In this document: piece after piece, positions 12,601-23,572 of the stretch
How the letters are laid out: the number at the start of each line of letters is the position of its first letter
How positions within the stretch are numbered: the stretch's first letter is position 1
Source: Artocarpus heterophyllus
Lineage: Eukaryota; Streptophyta; Magnoliopsida; Rosales; Moraceae
Assembly: GCA_025403435.1 (NCBI GenBank)
Contig: CM046350.1
Span: 3,626,070 to 3,690,069, forward strand
Direction of reading: 5' to 3'
DNA length: 64,000 nucleotides
The notes under the pieces: generated by a model
What the model saw: only the letters and a program-made list of their open reading frames with translations
What the model was told of the DNA's origin: nothing
The model's database searches: none
Program-made: the position numbers and the translations under genes

Positions 12601-15600
12601 TGATTCTCGTATGAAATCTCAAATTTAACAATCTATGGTTTTTTCAAAATTATTGAATGTGAGAACAACTATTTGGAGAATTTTTGGTTCAATAGTTTAT
12701 GGAATACATTATTCAGTTTATATATATAATTGGTTATTTATGATTTAGTTTGCAAGAATACGTATTTTCTTTGATTGTTAATGTACAACACATCCGCCGA
12801 AAAGAGAAAAAAAGATTGATTAATGTTCCCTTGTCACTTTGATTCATAAGGCAACAATATGGTTTTTGGGTAGTATATTTTGAGACTAGAAATAGAAAAG
12901 AATTTTCAAAAATTCATTTTTAATTTCACAACTAGTTTTGGTATGTTAGGAGATATCATTATTGCCTATCCCAATGGCCCTTTTTATCTATCTATCTATA
13001 TGGTCTTGGACTATAAATAATGACTTTTCTTTAGAATTTGGCTATTTGGTTGACCCACTTACTTCTATTATGTTAATATTAATTAATACAATTGGACGGA
13101 TGAAATAGTTGTTGCTATCTGCTACAATAATGAATCATTGGTTTAATTGAATAACTAAATAAAATAACCTCTAGATTTGAAATCACTGCTTATATACTTG
13201 GTATTAGCCATAATTTATAATTAAGAACATTTTATAGTCTTGCTAAGAGGAGGAAGGGTTAAAGATTTACCTGGTGTGAGATATCACATTGTTTAAGGAA
13301 CCCTAGATGCTATTGGAGTAAAGGATCGTCAACAAGGACTAGACCCACCAAAGCACGAAAGCCAGAATCTTTCAGAAAATGGATTCCTATTCTAGGAGTG
13401 CATAACCACATGAATAAGCTCACACTGACCTGTCAATTTTGGATCTGACTTTTTGACCCCATATTGTAGGATGGATCTTGAAAAATATGAAAAGATCCTG
13501 AACGGATCTTACTTGGGATCACAAATCCCAAGTTTGTCTATGTTTGGTACGGTTTTGAGGAAGGAAAAGTTGTTTAATATTCCGTGAAAGTTTTGGTACA
13601 TCAATATTATTATATATAATCCTTTCGTTTTGTTAAATCCATTTTCTGGAAAGAAGCTTTTCAAGGAATTTTTTTCTTTTTGGTTTCATGCTGCAACAAT
13701 CACTACAAAAGAAGAAAAAATAGGATTAAAGCAGCCTCTAGGCTACGGCCTAAAGCTACAATATACACAGGCCCAATTGGGCCCGTGATTGGAAAAGCAT
13801 ACAGTTGTGGGATTAAGCCCTCAACAATCCAAAAAAAAAAAGGGAGATGTCACGGGCCCGTAAAGAAAATAAAGAGTGGGCTAGTTTAGGATCCGGGTTG
13901 GGTTCACCTGACCCGGTCCAGCCCAAAACCAGTCAAAGTTGACCAGTTGACTTTGATCAATTTTTTTATTTTTTATTTTTATTTTATTTTTGGTCATTTT
14001 GGTGTAATTTTAAATTCAAATATTGACATTTTATATATATTTTGAGATGAATTAATTGAAGCAATATGTCACCAAAGTGATATCTCTCGTGGAAATTAAT
14101 ATGTTTTGGAATATAAATGGTTGTGTTCATGTAACTTATGTGAATATTGACTGGCCCAAAGGCCAATATTTTGACAATATTACATGTATCGTGATAGTAA
14201 ACAGTGATGATTATTTGGTTTTACATGTGAACAATAAATCGGCCCAAAGGAAGATTTATTATTCAACATGTTCTTATTGTCAGTGTTTGATTACTACACC
14301 AAGATATCACTTACAAGTTAATATTTCTGTCCAAACACTAAATATTAATGAAGTGTTTGGTATCTTGAGATAGGGTTATCTTTATTTGGATTTATTATTG
14401 TTATTTTAGATTCTTATGTGAACTTGCTTTTATTGGTTATATTGCTCTCTAATTCAGCTACTAGTTCTATTTCAAACATTACTGCCAACATCAATTCCAT
14501 TCTTATGCTGAATGGTAGCAACTTCAAATCATGGCAAGAGAACCTCCTTATAGTTCGCATAGTCATGATCTTGACCTTACGTTAAGGGTTTCTTCTCCTG
14601 CATCTCTTACAGATAAGAGTTCTTCTAATGAAAAGAAGGACATGAAAAGATTAGAGAGGTCAAATTGTATATGTATGATAATCACGAAAAAGGCCATTCT
14701 AGAAGCATTTAGGGGCATTATATTAGAAATAATAAAGATAGCCAAAGAGTTCCTTCAGGACATTTAGAAGAGATATGCCAAAAATGAAAAGGCTGAAACA
14801 AATATACTTTTGCCAAGCCTCAATCAATGAGATATAGGATAAAGGGAACATCAGGGAGTACATCATGGAGATGTCTCCTCTTGCTTCAAAGCTAAGTGCA
14901 CTTAAGCTTGACCTTTCTGAGGACTTGCTTGTGCATTTGGTTCTTATATTTCTTCCCACATAATTTAGTCAGTTCAAGGTGAGCTACAACTGTTAAAAGG
15001 AGACTTGCTCTCTTAATGACCTCATCTTACATTATGTGCAAGAAGAGAAAAGGCTGAAGCAAGAGAAAACGAAAGTGCTCACTTGGCTAATACTTCCAAG
15101 GATAAAGGAAAGAAAGGAAAGAAGGATAAGAAAGCTACAGTTACGGCACCTCAAAGAAACAACAAAAGAGACCAGATGATCCAGAAGGTATGGGTTGATT
15201 CTTCTATAGAACTGAAGGGCATAAAAGAAGCATTGCACCAACTATCACGTTTGGCATGCTAAGAAAAGTATGCTTTTTAATTTGGTTTGTTTTGAGGTTA
15301 ATTTAACTTCGATACCTAGACACACTTGGTGGATATATTATGGTGGAACCACCCATATCAGTGTGTCTATGCATGGTCGCTTGAGATGCTGAGAGCCAAG
15401 TGATAGTAAAACATACATCTTTGTAGGCAATGACAAAAAGGTTGAAGTTGAGGTAATAGGAAAATTTAGATCATTGTTAAAGACCGGATTTTATTTAGAC
15501 CTTGATGAGACATTTATTATACTGTCTTTTAGAAAGAATTTGATTTTTATTTCTACTTTGGATAAATCTAGTTATTCTCGTTCATTTGGAAATGGAAAAT

Positions 15601-18600
15601 TGGTTAGTTTCGATTCTTTATCAGGTTATAATAATCTTTATTTAATTGATACAATTGCTTCATTTAATGAATCCCTGCAATTAAGTGCATGAGGTATAAA
15701 GAGAAAATTAATCAATGAGAATTTAGCTGCGTTGTGGCACAAGAGATTTCTCATATCTCTAAAAGGAGAGTAGAGAGACTTGTGTCAGGTGAAATTATAG
15801 AACCCATAGATTTTATAGATTTTGATGCTTATGTTGACTGTATAAGGGGAAATAAACCAATAAAGGAGATTTTAAACTAACAGGACTTAAGATGTCTTAG
15901 AACTTATACATATGGATATTTATGGGTCATTCTCTATAGTTTCTTGGAATGGTCAACAATATTTTATAATGTTCACAGATGATTTTTCTAGATGTGGATA
16001 CATATATCTCATTCATGAAAAGTCATAGTTGCTGGATGTGTTCAAAAATTATAAGGCTGAAGTTGAGAACTAACTCAGTGAAAAGACTAAAGGCGTCATA
16101 TTTGGCTGGGGTGGTGAGAACTATAGTAGATATGATGGTTCAGGAGAACAACATCCATGACTGTTTGCTAAATTCCTAAGGGAATGTGGCATCGTCCCAC
16201 AATACACTATTTCAGGTTCACCCACTATGAATAATATTGTTGAAAGATGAAATAGGACACTTAAGGATATGGTAAGAATATGATTTTTAATTCTACTTTA
16301 CCAGAATTACTCTGGGAAGAAGCTCTTAAGACTGCAACATATACCTTTAATAGGGTTCCAATTAAAGCAACTGCCAAAACCTCTTACGAACTTTGGACAT
16401 ACAAGAAGCCTAGTTTAAAGCATTTGCATGTTTGGGGATGTCCAACTGAGGCAAGGCCATATAGCCCTAATGAAAAGAAACTGGACTCAAGGACGGTGAG
16501 TTGCTATTTTATTGGATACTTTAAAAGATTCAGAGGGTACAAGTTTTATGATCCCATGTCTAAGTCAATTTTTGAGATAGGAAACACATGGTTCTTTGAG
16601 GATGTTGAGTTTGTAGGGGGGAGATAAGGTTAAGGACTTTATTTTTGAAGAGGAATATGTCGATATTCCCATAACTATTATTGACATTGATCAGGCTCCT
16701 ATTCCTGACATTGTTTAAAAAGCAGACCTAAATCAAGATAATGTTGGAGAACTTTCCATTCTGAAAATTGTTCTGGAAGAACAAACTCTACCACCTTAAG
16801 AACCTGTCCTATTAAGGAGATCCACTAGAGAAAGGAGAAGTGTGGTACTAGATGATTACATCGTGTTTTTTCAAGAACATGAGCTTAACATTGGTGTGAT
16901 GGAAGATGATCCAATCCACTTCCGTCAAGCCATGAAAAGTTCTAAATTTCAAGAGTGGATTGATGCCATAAATGAGGAAATAAAGTCTATGAATGACAAT
17001 GACATTTGTGATCTTGTCTCATTGCTTAAAGGAGCAAAACTCATTAGTTGCAAATGGATATTTAAGACCAAGAGGGATTCGAAAGGCAATGTGGAGAGGT
17101 ACAAGGTTTGTCTTGTCGTTAAATGCTTTACACAGAAGAAGGCATCGATCATAAGGAGACTTTCTCTCCAGTATCTTCAAAATTCAGGACTATAACGGCT
17201 TATTTTGACCTTGAGTTTTATCAAATGGATATTAAGACTACATTTCTCAATGGCAACATTGATGAAACAGTCTATATGGTGTAATTGGAAAACTTTGTAT
17301 CAGTAGATGGAAAAAAGATGGTTTGCACAGTGAAGGAATCCATCTATGGGCTTAAGCAAGCTTCTCGTCAGTAGTATTACAAATTTCATCAAGTTATTAC
17401 CTTGTTTGGTTTTGAGATGAATGTGATCAATGATTGTATATACCATAAGTTTAGTGGAAGTAAGTATATTTTTTTGGTTTTATATGTCAATGGCATTTTC
17501 CTTGCCAACAATGATATAGGCTTATTACACGAAACCAAGAGATTTCTATCACAAAATTTGAGATGAAGGATCTTGGTGACGCCTCTTTTATGTTATGTAT
17601 ATAGATACACCGGGATCACTCTCGGGGTGTTCTTGAATTATCACAAAAAGGCTATATTGAAAAGGTTCTCAATATATATAGCATGCAGGATTGCGAATCA
17701 AGTGATACCCCTATGGCTAAGGGAGACAAGTTTAGTCTCAATCAGTGCCCTAAGAATGATTTTGAGATTTAGAAAATGTAGAAGATTCCTTATGCATTGG
17801 CAGTTAAGAGTCTGATGTATGCTTAGGTTTGTACGCGCCCGAATATAGCGTACGTTACAAGGATGTTAGGCAGATACTTACGCAATCCTAGAAAAGATCA
17901 ATGCATAACAACCAGGTTTTGGTTTATTCACACTCTAATTTTGGTATGGTTTGATCTCACTAAAGTTTTAATGTGGACCAATTGGAAACGGGCATGTTAA
18001 GATCACATTGCATGAAATTTCTATGCTACACATCCATGTTTGATCTTTGTCATTAGTTGTATCAGCATATGTGATCATTGATGGGTCTAGTTATGCATAT
18101 GTAATGAAGGTCTTTTTGGTTCTATATTGATATAGTTAATGGACAAGATTATTGAGATGCATACGGTTTTAATAGCAAAATTCATGAGCTCATAAGGTAT
18201 AATTCACATTTATAAAGTCACGTATATAACCCAAGTGGGAAATTGTTGGAATTAATCCAAATATGGGCTAATACATTAAATAAATGTGTATTAAAGGCTA
18301 TCGGATAACATTAGCCCAATTAAAGTGATCAATTTAGATTTTGGGCTTTTGATGCATTATCAAGTGTGGGGCCTCCTATGTATAAAGACTAAAATATAAT
18401 TACTAATTTTATGAGGGGCAAAATTGGTAAATAAAAATAACTGTTAGGGTTAGCAGTTATATAAAGGGGTTGTGGTCCCCAAGTCAGTATATACATTTTT
18501 TTTTCGGCCATCCATCTACAAAGAGATTACAGAGGTATTCGCTAAAGGAGGATTTATGTACAAGACTTGCAAGATCCTTAACCTACAGATTCAGGATTCA

Positions 18601-21600
18601 CATTCTATTCATAAATTAAGATTAGCTTCTACATCTTATTAATGATCTCAGAGATTTGACATAAATGATCCTGTTGATGATGGTTTTCAGCGCAAAATTA
18701 TGTTTCAACATTTTGTTGATCCAATGGTGCTTGAAAGAAACTCATGAATATGTGTACTAATAAAAATAAAACTAACGAGACTGTAAGAGAGGTCAAATTT
18801 CCAAGTGTGGAAGTACTTGAAAGAAACTCATGAATATGTGTGTTAATAAAAATAAAACTTACAAGCCTGTAAGAGAGGTCAAATTTCCAAGCGTTGAAGG
18901 AAGACTACCAGACAGTCTATTATCATTTAAAGTCCTTCAATCAAGACAAGGAGGGGCGCTTAATTGTGAGAATTTATGATGAAGGACAAAATAATGAATC
19001 ATATACAGCACGTGTGTAATGTTTAGTAGATGAAGCTAGTGAGCAAATTGAGAACATATTGAATGACGTACAAAAACTCAAGGTCGCGGAGATATCCCAA
19101 ATCATGGGGAATTGAGCCTGATAGCATATTGGACTCCAGAAGCCTGCAAAACATATATGAAAATATTAATTGAAGGGAAGCATGAATTGATCTAACGCTA
19201 TCAGGACATGGAAAAAATACAAATATTTACAACTCTTCTAGAAGTGTCAGCTGTCCCAGAGACGACGGTATACTGCCTTGGAGATAATTTTGGTAGAGAT
19301 ACCTGTGGCAGAGGGGGAAAAATGGAGTTTGAATCACTTCACACAATATTTATAACTAATTTGGGGGAAAGAAGAAACGAAAAAGAATAAATCAAGTATT
19401 ATTCAACTACATTTGGAAATTGGAAAACATTTTGGGTTTAAACAAAACTGATACCAGGCCATAAAGATTGAATAGCTTCGTATATAATGTTGGAAGACTA
19501 TGAGATTCAAAAACTAAGTTACAAAAAAGAATTTAACTACATTAAAATATAAATTTAAAGTTGAATGCAAAGTATCAACATTTCAGCAAATTTATGTAAA
19601 AGTAATTTTCATGACAATTTGTCATTTAACACTACACTTTTCATAAAAATTATTATTCTCGTAACAATGTAGGTATTCATTGATATTTTTATGAAAATCT
19701 TTAGATATTCTACAAAAAAACATTACACCTCAATTTCTATATCGTCACTTTCAAAATATAAAAATTTCTGCGAAGTGTCAATGAAAATATATTTTTCAAA
19801 CCTTGGCGGGAACGCAAAAACTTACAGCCATTGGAGATTCTTCAAGTCCCCAAAGCTTTCTGGTATGGTCCCCGTCAATAGATTCCATGAAAGATCCCTA
19901 CAAGGATAGGAGTCAAAGCATTAACATGCGGTATGCTTTTGATAAAGTAGAAATCCATTAAATTAGCTAATGGTTAAGAGCTTCTACTGATTAAGTAGAG
20001 ACTTACAGGGTGGTAAGATTAAGCAAATTCCCCAAGCTATCAGGTATTGTGCCTTGAAGTTTGTTACCGGACAGATCGCTGTTCACCCAAGCATGCCTAA
20101 TTAATTAGTATCGGTAAATGCAACAAATAGCATATTTTATATGTGCTAACCAAGTTTTAGCATCTCTTTTGAATAATGGTACCTAATATCTTATTTACTT
20201 AAAATAAATTTGAACAATACATGAAATGCCCGCACTGATCTCTTTCTCTTCCCAACTTCTCTCCCTCAGGCACATCTCGGCTCAAATCCACCGTGGTTGT
20301 TGAGGATATTTTGTCTTTCTTATAGTATTGTAAATCTATTTTACTAAGTTAAGATATAACTATCTAAACTAAAACATTATATATGCTATTGTTTTGTGAT
20401 ATCTCCCTCTAATTAAAATATGTTATTTCCCGAACTTTCCCTATTGATATTCATACCAGGACACATGCCATCGGGCCTACACAAAGTGTCTTAACATGTC
20501 TCTTTGCTAAGAGAAGATAAATATAAGTTGTTATCATTATTATTATTATCCTTTTAATCCAAATTATATTGCTCAATTTTGGCTCTGATGGGTACAAGAG
20601 TAAATTCTATAAGAGCACCGATTATCAGTTAAAAAAATTGTATTTAATTTCAATTATAACCCTGTAAATTTATATGGTGATTGTTTTGGATTTGAAAATT
20701 ATTTTTGCGCGAATCCACAGGGCAATCAAATGTATTCTCTTTGATTGATCACTAAAAGATAAATCAGAAAAAAAAAATCACAAAAAGATATAGAGACATG
20801 GCGTAAATTTTCCAGAGAGACAACAAATGGCCCTATTGCCAAATTAAGAAGGCTCAAGACAACTTAAAATACTTAATTCAATCATACAAATAATATTGAA
20901 ACCTTCTTCCAAGTTAAAAAAAATACCACTGGACCTAAAAAACGTAGAATCTCTAATTTCATTTTTTTTAATTTGTGCAAAAAGTTAAAATTAAAAATCA
21001 CAAGAGACACATTAATATTCAATACAAAAGCTTTGGGGCTCCGCGATGCTCCATACCTTCTGCGGAACCCCCAAGAACGCACAAGGGACAATGATTCACA
21101 TCTGAAATATTAACTATGAAACATTTAACAAGAAAGAAATGGCAAGAAATTACAGCGTCTTCAGATTTTGAAGATCGCCAACTGCTACATCTATAGTTCC
21201 AGTTAACCCCATTGTTCTCAAGGATCTGGCAAACAATAAATTGTTAAAAGTTAGTTTATGCTGAGAAGAAAGTAGCTAGCAACCTCTAATTCAAGAGTGG
21301 ATGCCTTTGAAATGAGGTTTGATGGCTAACTAAATAACTATGAATTATGCTGATAGAACTAATTATTTCTTTTTCTTGATCACGTACATTTCCTCAATGT
21401 AGCACTCGGTCGCGTAGTCATCCTTACATGAGTCGGCACACTTGATGGTATTGCCATAATTGGACGTTTGATTTTGGCAATACGAGTCACTAAAAGGGGG
21501 AAACCAGTTTTTTAACTCCAATTGGCGTGTAATGGTTTTCAGAGAAGACACTGCCAGATAATTTCAAGAAATAAGTTATTGCTCAACAAATGTTTCCATT

Positions 21601-23387
21601 AATTTTTTAAGAATATAAATCATAATATTTCATTTTTTTTTGCTGAATCGCTATTTCAATGTGATAGAGATGCAAAAATATATATCAGACATGATTTGAC
21701 ATGATCAAATCAAAGGAGAAAAAAAAGTGGTGCGCCAAAAGCCAAATTGAAATTATGAAACGTCCTTATCGAAGATAATGAACCAGAAGATGGAAATCGT
21801 TGCTTTGGGTTCTTTAGAAAAATTGATAGATCATAATATTTTGAGAAAAAAATAAGTAATAATCCAGAGAAGAAAAAGTCATCCTACCAGTTTAGAGCTA
21901 GCAGCAGAAAGGGTTTTACAATGTGAAATAATCTTAGGATTTTTAATTTTGTTCTGTTTATAATATTTGGTTGTGTTTGTATTTATTATTAATCTTAGAA
22001 TTTTATGTTCTAGTTTTGAAAGATTTCTTTTTCCTTTTTATTTAAGATTTCTTGCTTATGTGTCAAAATGTGTTAAAAACTCGGAATATAATAATAATAA
22101 TAATAACAATAAAGCTCACTAGGTGAAAAGCGCCTACTATCCCACCAGTGTTATTTAAAAAGAAAGTCTCACTAAATAACTCCAGCCACGCTCCAAGGCT
22201 CTAAAGCAGCTAAAAGTGAACAAATTTTATTACGATCTTAACTCAGTATGATTCCGATTTTATTTCCGTTGTTTTCGCTTTCCTTCCTAGGATAGTTGTT
22301 TCCATATTTTTCTTTTTTTAAGTTTACCATTTTGCTCCTCCTAAGACAAGAATATATTCTATAATACTTTTATATGGAACGTCAATTTATTTAGGACATG
22401 TAATATACCATCTTTATCTTTTTTTTTTTTTTTTTTTTTGGTGAGGAAACCTCTTTATCACTGAGGATATCAGATTTGTAGTAAACGACAAAAAAAAGAG
22501 AAAAAAAACAACAACAACACAACAACAACTCTATATGTGTTATCATATGGTCATTTTTTGAACTCGTTGGAGATTTAAACTCGTCACCTTATGATAAAAT
22601 CAGATGTGGTTTTACTATTACATTATGCCTACAGGCACTTCTTTCAATTTTACATGTTCAAAGAGTTTGTTAAAAAAAATTCTAAAATTAAAGCGCTGCT
22701 TGGTGTTCTCCATTGATTCGTAAGAACTTAATCCTCTTCGTTCAGGGAATTATCTATCTACTTTTTTACCAAAAAAAATACAGATCTAATTTAGGGAGAA
22801 AAACCGATCAGCAGTTCCTTACTTCACATTTCAGATTTAAAAAAAAAAAAAAAAGTTAAGTCCATGAGAAGTGTATTGACAGAACGGAAACTTAAAACGT
22901 AAACTTTTGTTCAAGATCCAAGATCTGATCCAACATGATCATGATCATCTGATCAGAAGGGAAAGTAATTAATCATGTGATGCTCTAAGCTTCCTCCTCT
23001 ATATATCCGCAGGGATAGAATACATATGGGTAGGCAAGCAATTTTCTTCCCGCAGTCTCTGCATACTAAAAAATTTTCTTTTAAAAAAACCTTCCGCATA
23101 ATTTTCTCACTACTATTTGGGTTTTCATTATGAACTCACTCCGTATAGAGGACAAAACCCAAGTAGTTTTTTAGTTATATTTCTGTAAAATTCACATGTG
23201 ACCAAATGAAGTACCTAAGCTGGTAATATATTGAAGAATATATATACGCATTATAAGTTGATCGTTCATGTATACCTTCGTTAGCGGGCAAGAAAGCATA
23301 AGCAGCTGAGGCCTGAAACAGGATCAGGAGGTTCAAGAAGACTCTGAGCTTAGAAGAAAAAAGACGTTGGAGGAACGGTTCACTCAT
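6526..23387 (-). CDS. LRR-malectin receptor-like kinase gene (LRR-VIII-2 type), ectodomain and membrane segment only, frameshifted
   Basis: This is a cell-surface receptor gene of the family that includes Arabidopsis At1g53430 and At1g07650. Those proteins have a signal peptide, LRRs, a malectin-like domain, one membrane helix and a cytosolic Ser/Thr kinase. I rebuilt 19 minus-strand exons from GT/AG sites and matching phases: 23387-23276, 21550-21388, 21225-21154, 20078-20007, 19897-19826, 19143-19072, 18934-18863, 11987-11916, 11829-11758, 11491-11420, 11282-11208, 10950-10879, 10796-10731, 10593-10525, 9654-9595, 8562-8522, 7931-7576, 7372-7182 and 6660-6526. These sum to about 1.9 kb, or about 640 codons. 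All junctions keep frame, but the 7372-7182 exon is 2 bases short, which gives a TGA two codons into the last exon. Kinase exons are absent from the window. A copia element occupies one intron. It may be a pseudogene or a soluble ectodomain gene. Confidence 0.85.
7182..8562 (-). CDS. Receptor exons 16-18: malectin-like domain, with a 2-base deletion
   Basis: A 41-bp exon (8562-8522) joins in phase to the 356-bp exon 7931-7576 to give [15 protein letters not shown], the start of the extracellular malectin-like domain, a beta-sandwich thought to bind carbohydrate. The Cys usual in the family's INCGG motif is Ser here. The domain continues through [23 protein letters not shown] and RLFDVYIQ to donor CAG|GTAACT. 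The next exon (7372-7182) starts [16 protein letters not shown] and reaches LFWAGRGS and NGPPIS. The expected AISVDP is present but in another frame, because two bases are missing at about 7200. The exon ends CCCC|GTATGT. Confidence 0.85.
7490..7563. repeat. MITE-like end in the receptor intron
   Basis: The stretch carries AAAACTCTCACATGCTA and ends CAAACACCTTGG. The same words recur in elements at about 31.8, 35.3, 38.74, 42.3, 46.7 and 52.1-52.3 kb. Its end lies about 12 bases from the splice donor of the first malectin exon. Confidence 0.5.
7995..8470. mobile_element. Relic of an inverted-repeat element in the receptor intron
   Basis: The inner block (ACTAAAATATTACATATTAAAC-like, then AAAACCAATCTTAA) and the right end (GACATTTGTATAATAAGTGAGGC) resemble the element at 50563-51219 in the same orientation. 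The ends are degraded, with no target duplication visible. It fills most of the intron between the 41-bp exon and the first malectin exon. Confidence 0.45.
9595..11987 (-). CDS. Receptor exons 8-15: remaining LRR exons and linker
   Basis: The exons are 11987-11916, 11829-11758 and 11491-11420 (72 bp each), 11282-11208 (75 bp), 10950-10879 (72 bp), 10796-10731 (66 bp), 10593-10525 (69 bp) and 9654-9595 (60 bp). The cores read [95 protein letters not shown] and [11 protein letters not shown]. The order LRISDL, LILRNC, DLSFN, DLSYNNF is the hallmark order of this family. Phases join throughout, for example CT|G ATA giving LILRNC. The acceptor at 10594 has a poor pyrimidine tract and is the least certain site. 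Confidence 0.85.
10933..11100. repeat. 78-bp tandem duplication over an LRR exon start
   Basis: GAGCAATTCCTCAGTATC occurs at 10933 and again at 11011, each followed by a GTAGAT and AAACATAAAAAATAAATAAA context. On the minus strand this repeats the acceptor and first bases of the LILRNC exon. The outer copy has a shifted acceptor (CTACAAG). Confidence 0.7.
12076..12541 (+). repeat. Copia 5' LTR (466 bp)
   Basis: It starts TGTTGGAATTAATCC and ends ATGTTCTAACA. A likely TATA box, TATAAATAG, is at 12290-12298. It is about the same length as the 3' LTR. Confidence 0.9.
12985..13480 (+). other. Plastid-derived DNA: ndhF and rps12 fragments (NUPT)
   Basis: At about 12990-13095 the + strand reads [19 protein letters not shown] then LTSIM, matching the chloroplast NADH dehydrogenase subunit F. 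At about 13157-13345 it reads [14 protein letters not shown], then after a small insertion [16 protein letters not shown], a stop, and [14 protein letters not shown], matching plastid ribosomal protein S12 exon 2. The following bases to about 13480 resemble inverted-repeat spacer DNA of plastomes from memory, which I cannot check here. Both fragments are mutated and non-functional. They are joined although the genes are not adjacent in plastomes, so this is a composite plastid insertion in the leader of the copia element. Confidence 0.8.
13481..14472 (+). other. Copia leader without recognisable gene
   Basis: This stretch lies between the plastid-derived block and gag. It contains a GC-richer patch at 13735-13925 with short repeated GGCCCAAT/GGGCCC words, and a small open frame (13680-13889) that is basic but resembles nothing I know. 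Confidence 0.5.
14473..14945 (+). pseudogene. Copia gag remnant
   Basis: The frame reads [20 protein letters not shown], then a frameshift, then [17 protein letters not shown] and EAFRG. This is the conserved N-terminal part of plant copia Gag, which coats the retrotransposon RNA. Further frameshifts follow, so no intact capsid protein can be made. Confidence 0.8.
15474..17880 (+). pseudogene. Copia pol remnant: integrase and reverse transcriptase
   Basis: The polyprotein is split over several frames. The pre-integrase motif LWHKR is at about 15733. Integrase core pieces include [13 protein letters not shown] and, at 16280-16627, [19 protein letters not shown] and HVWGCP. Reverse transcriptase starts at 16842-17195 with [19 protein letters not shown] and [13 protein letters not shown], then continues in other frames with [14 protein letters not shown] and SIYGLKQAS. 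The catalytic YVDD box reads YVNG at about 17485, so the enzyme would be inactive even if in frame. An RNase H start ([17 protein letters not shown]) is present near 17820-17880, but the rest is missing before the purine tract. Confidence 0.85.
18244..18710 (+). repeat. Copia 3' LTR (467 bp)
   Basis: It starts TGTTGGAATTAATCC and ends ATGTTTCAACA, and is followed by the target copy TTTTG. The TATA region (TATAAAGGG at 18460) differs from that of the 5' LTR. Confidence 0.9.
18727..18898. repeat. 86-bp tandem duplication over an LRR exon end
   Basis: Units 18727-18812 and 18813-18898 are near identical. Each carries the last part of the fifth LRR exon plus intron start. On the minus strand the inner unit keeps the strong donor CTT|GTAAGT, while the outer one has CTC|GTTAGT, so splicing should use the inner site. 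Confidence 0.8.
18863..21225 (-). CDS. Receptor exons 3-7: five 72-bp LRR exons
   Basis: The exons at 21225-21154, 20078-20007, 19897-19826, 19143-19072 and 18934-18863 are each exactly 72 bp and split codons after base 2, so each encodes one 24-residue leucine-rich repeat. Readable cores are [55 protein letters not shown] and [15 protein letters not shown]. The first has Asp where the repeat normally has Pro. All acceptor and donor sites are GT/AG. The fifth exon is followed by an 86-bp tandem duplicate of its 3' end (18727-18812). Repeats of this kind form the extracellular ligand-binding solenoid. Confidence 0.87.
21388..23387 (-). CDS. Receptor exons 1-2: signal peptide and N-terminal LRR cap
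   Basis: Exon 1 (23387-23276) starts at the ATG that gives [10 protein letters not shown], followed by a hydrophobic run ([17 protein letters not shown]), a good signal peptide. It ends PANE at donor GAAG|GTATAC. A 1725-bp intron follows. Exon 2 (21550-21388, 163 bp) begins after GGCAG and restores the family motif: PANE joins [11 protein letters not shown], like the EVxALKxI of relatives. It continues through a Cys-rich cap (YCQNQT, KCADSCK, TECYIEE) to donor AT|GTACGT. The ATG is the only in-frame start before the hydrophobic run, and a TATA box lies 54 bases upstream. Confidence 0.85.
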
Positions 23388-23440
23388 AATTTTTCACTTG
23401 TGCTCTTATTAAATTTCAGTACTGTGACATTTGCTCTTTC

Positions 23441-23452
23441 TCTATATTTATA
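23441..23452 (-). promoter_or_regulatory. TATA box of the receptor gene
   Basis: Read on the minus strand this is TATAAATATAGA, 54 bases upstream of the receptor ATG at 23387. That allows a 5' leader of roughly 25 bases. The position and match are good, but activity is inferred. Confidence 0.55.
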
Positions 23453-23572
23453 TGCTAGGCATATAGCACGTGCAAGACCCTTTGACAGTCTTTTTTTCTC
23501 AAGTAAAAGACTCTATACTATTTAAGTCAGACTTTTTCACACGCGATACTCGAACTTCTAACCTATTCTTGA

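Larger units (their letters stand above)
12076..18710 (+). mobile_element. Ty1/copia LTR retrotransposon in an LRR intron
   Basis: It has two LTRs (12076-12541 and 18244-18710), both TG...CA, with an identical 5-bp target duplication TTTTG at 12071-12075 and 18711-18715. A primer-binding-like site (AGTATCTAGAGC, cf. TGGTATCAGAGC) follows the 5' LTR, and the purine tract AAGTGGGAAAT precedes the 3' LTR. Gag, integrase and reverse transcriptase follow in copia order, but all carry frameshifts and stops, and most of RNase H is missing. It runs antisense to the receptor gene inside the intron between the fifth and sixth LRR exons; without it that intron would be only about 0.23 kb. The LTRs differ at many visible sites, so the insertion is not recent. 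Confidence 0.92.

Noticed and set aside
12985..13480. Functional rps12 or ndhF gene
   Set aside because: Only internal fragments are present, with stops and a frame-breaking insertion, and they lie in nuclear retrotransposon sequence.
14056..14373. 105-codon open frame in the copia leader
   Set aside because: It resembles no retroelement or host domain and lies upstream of gag; probably chance.
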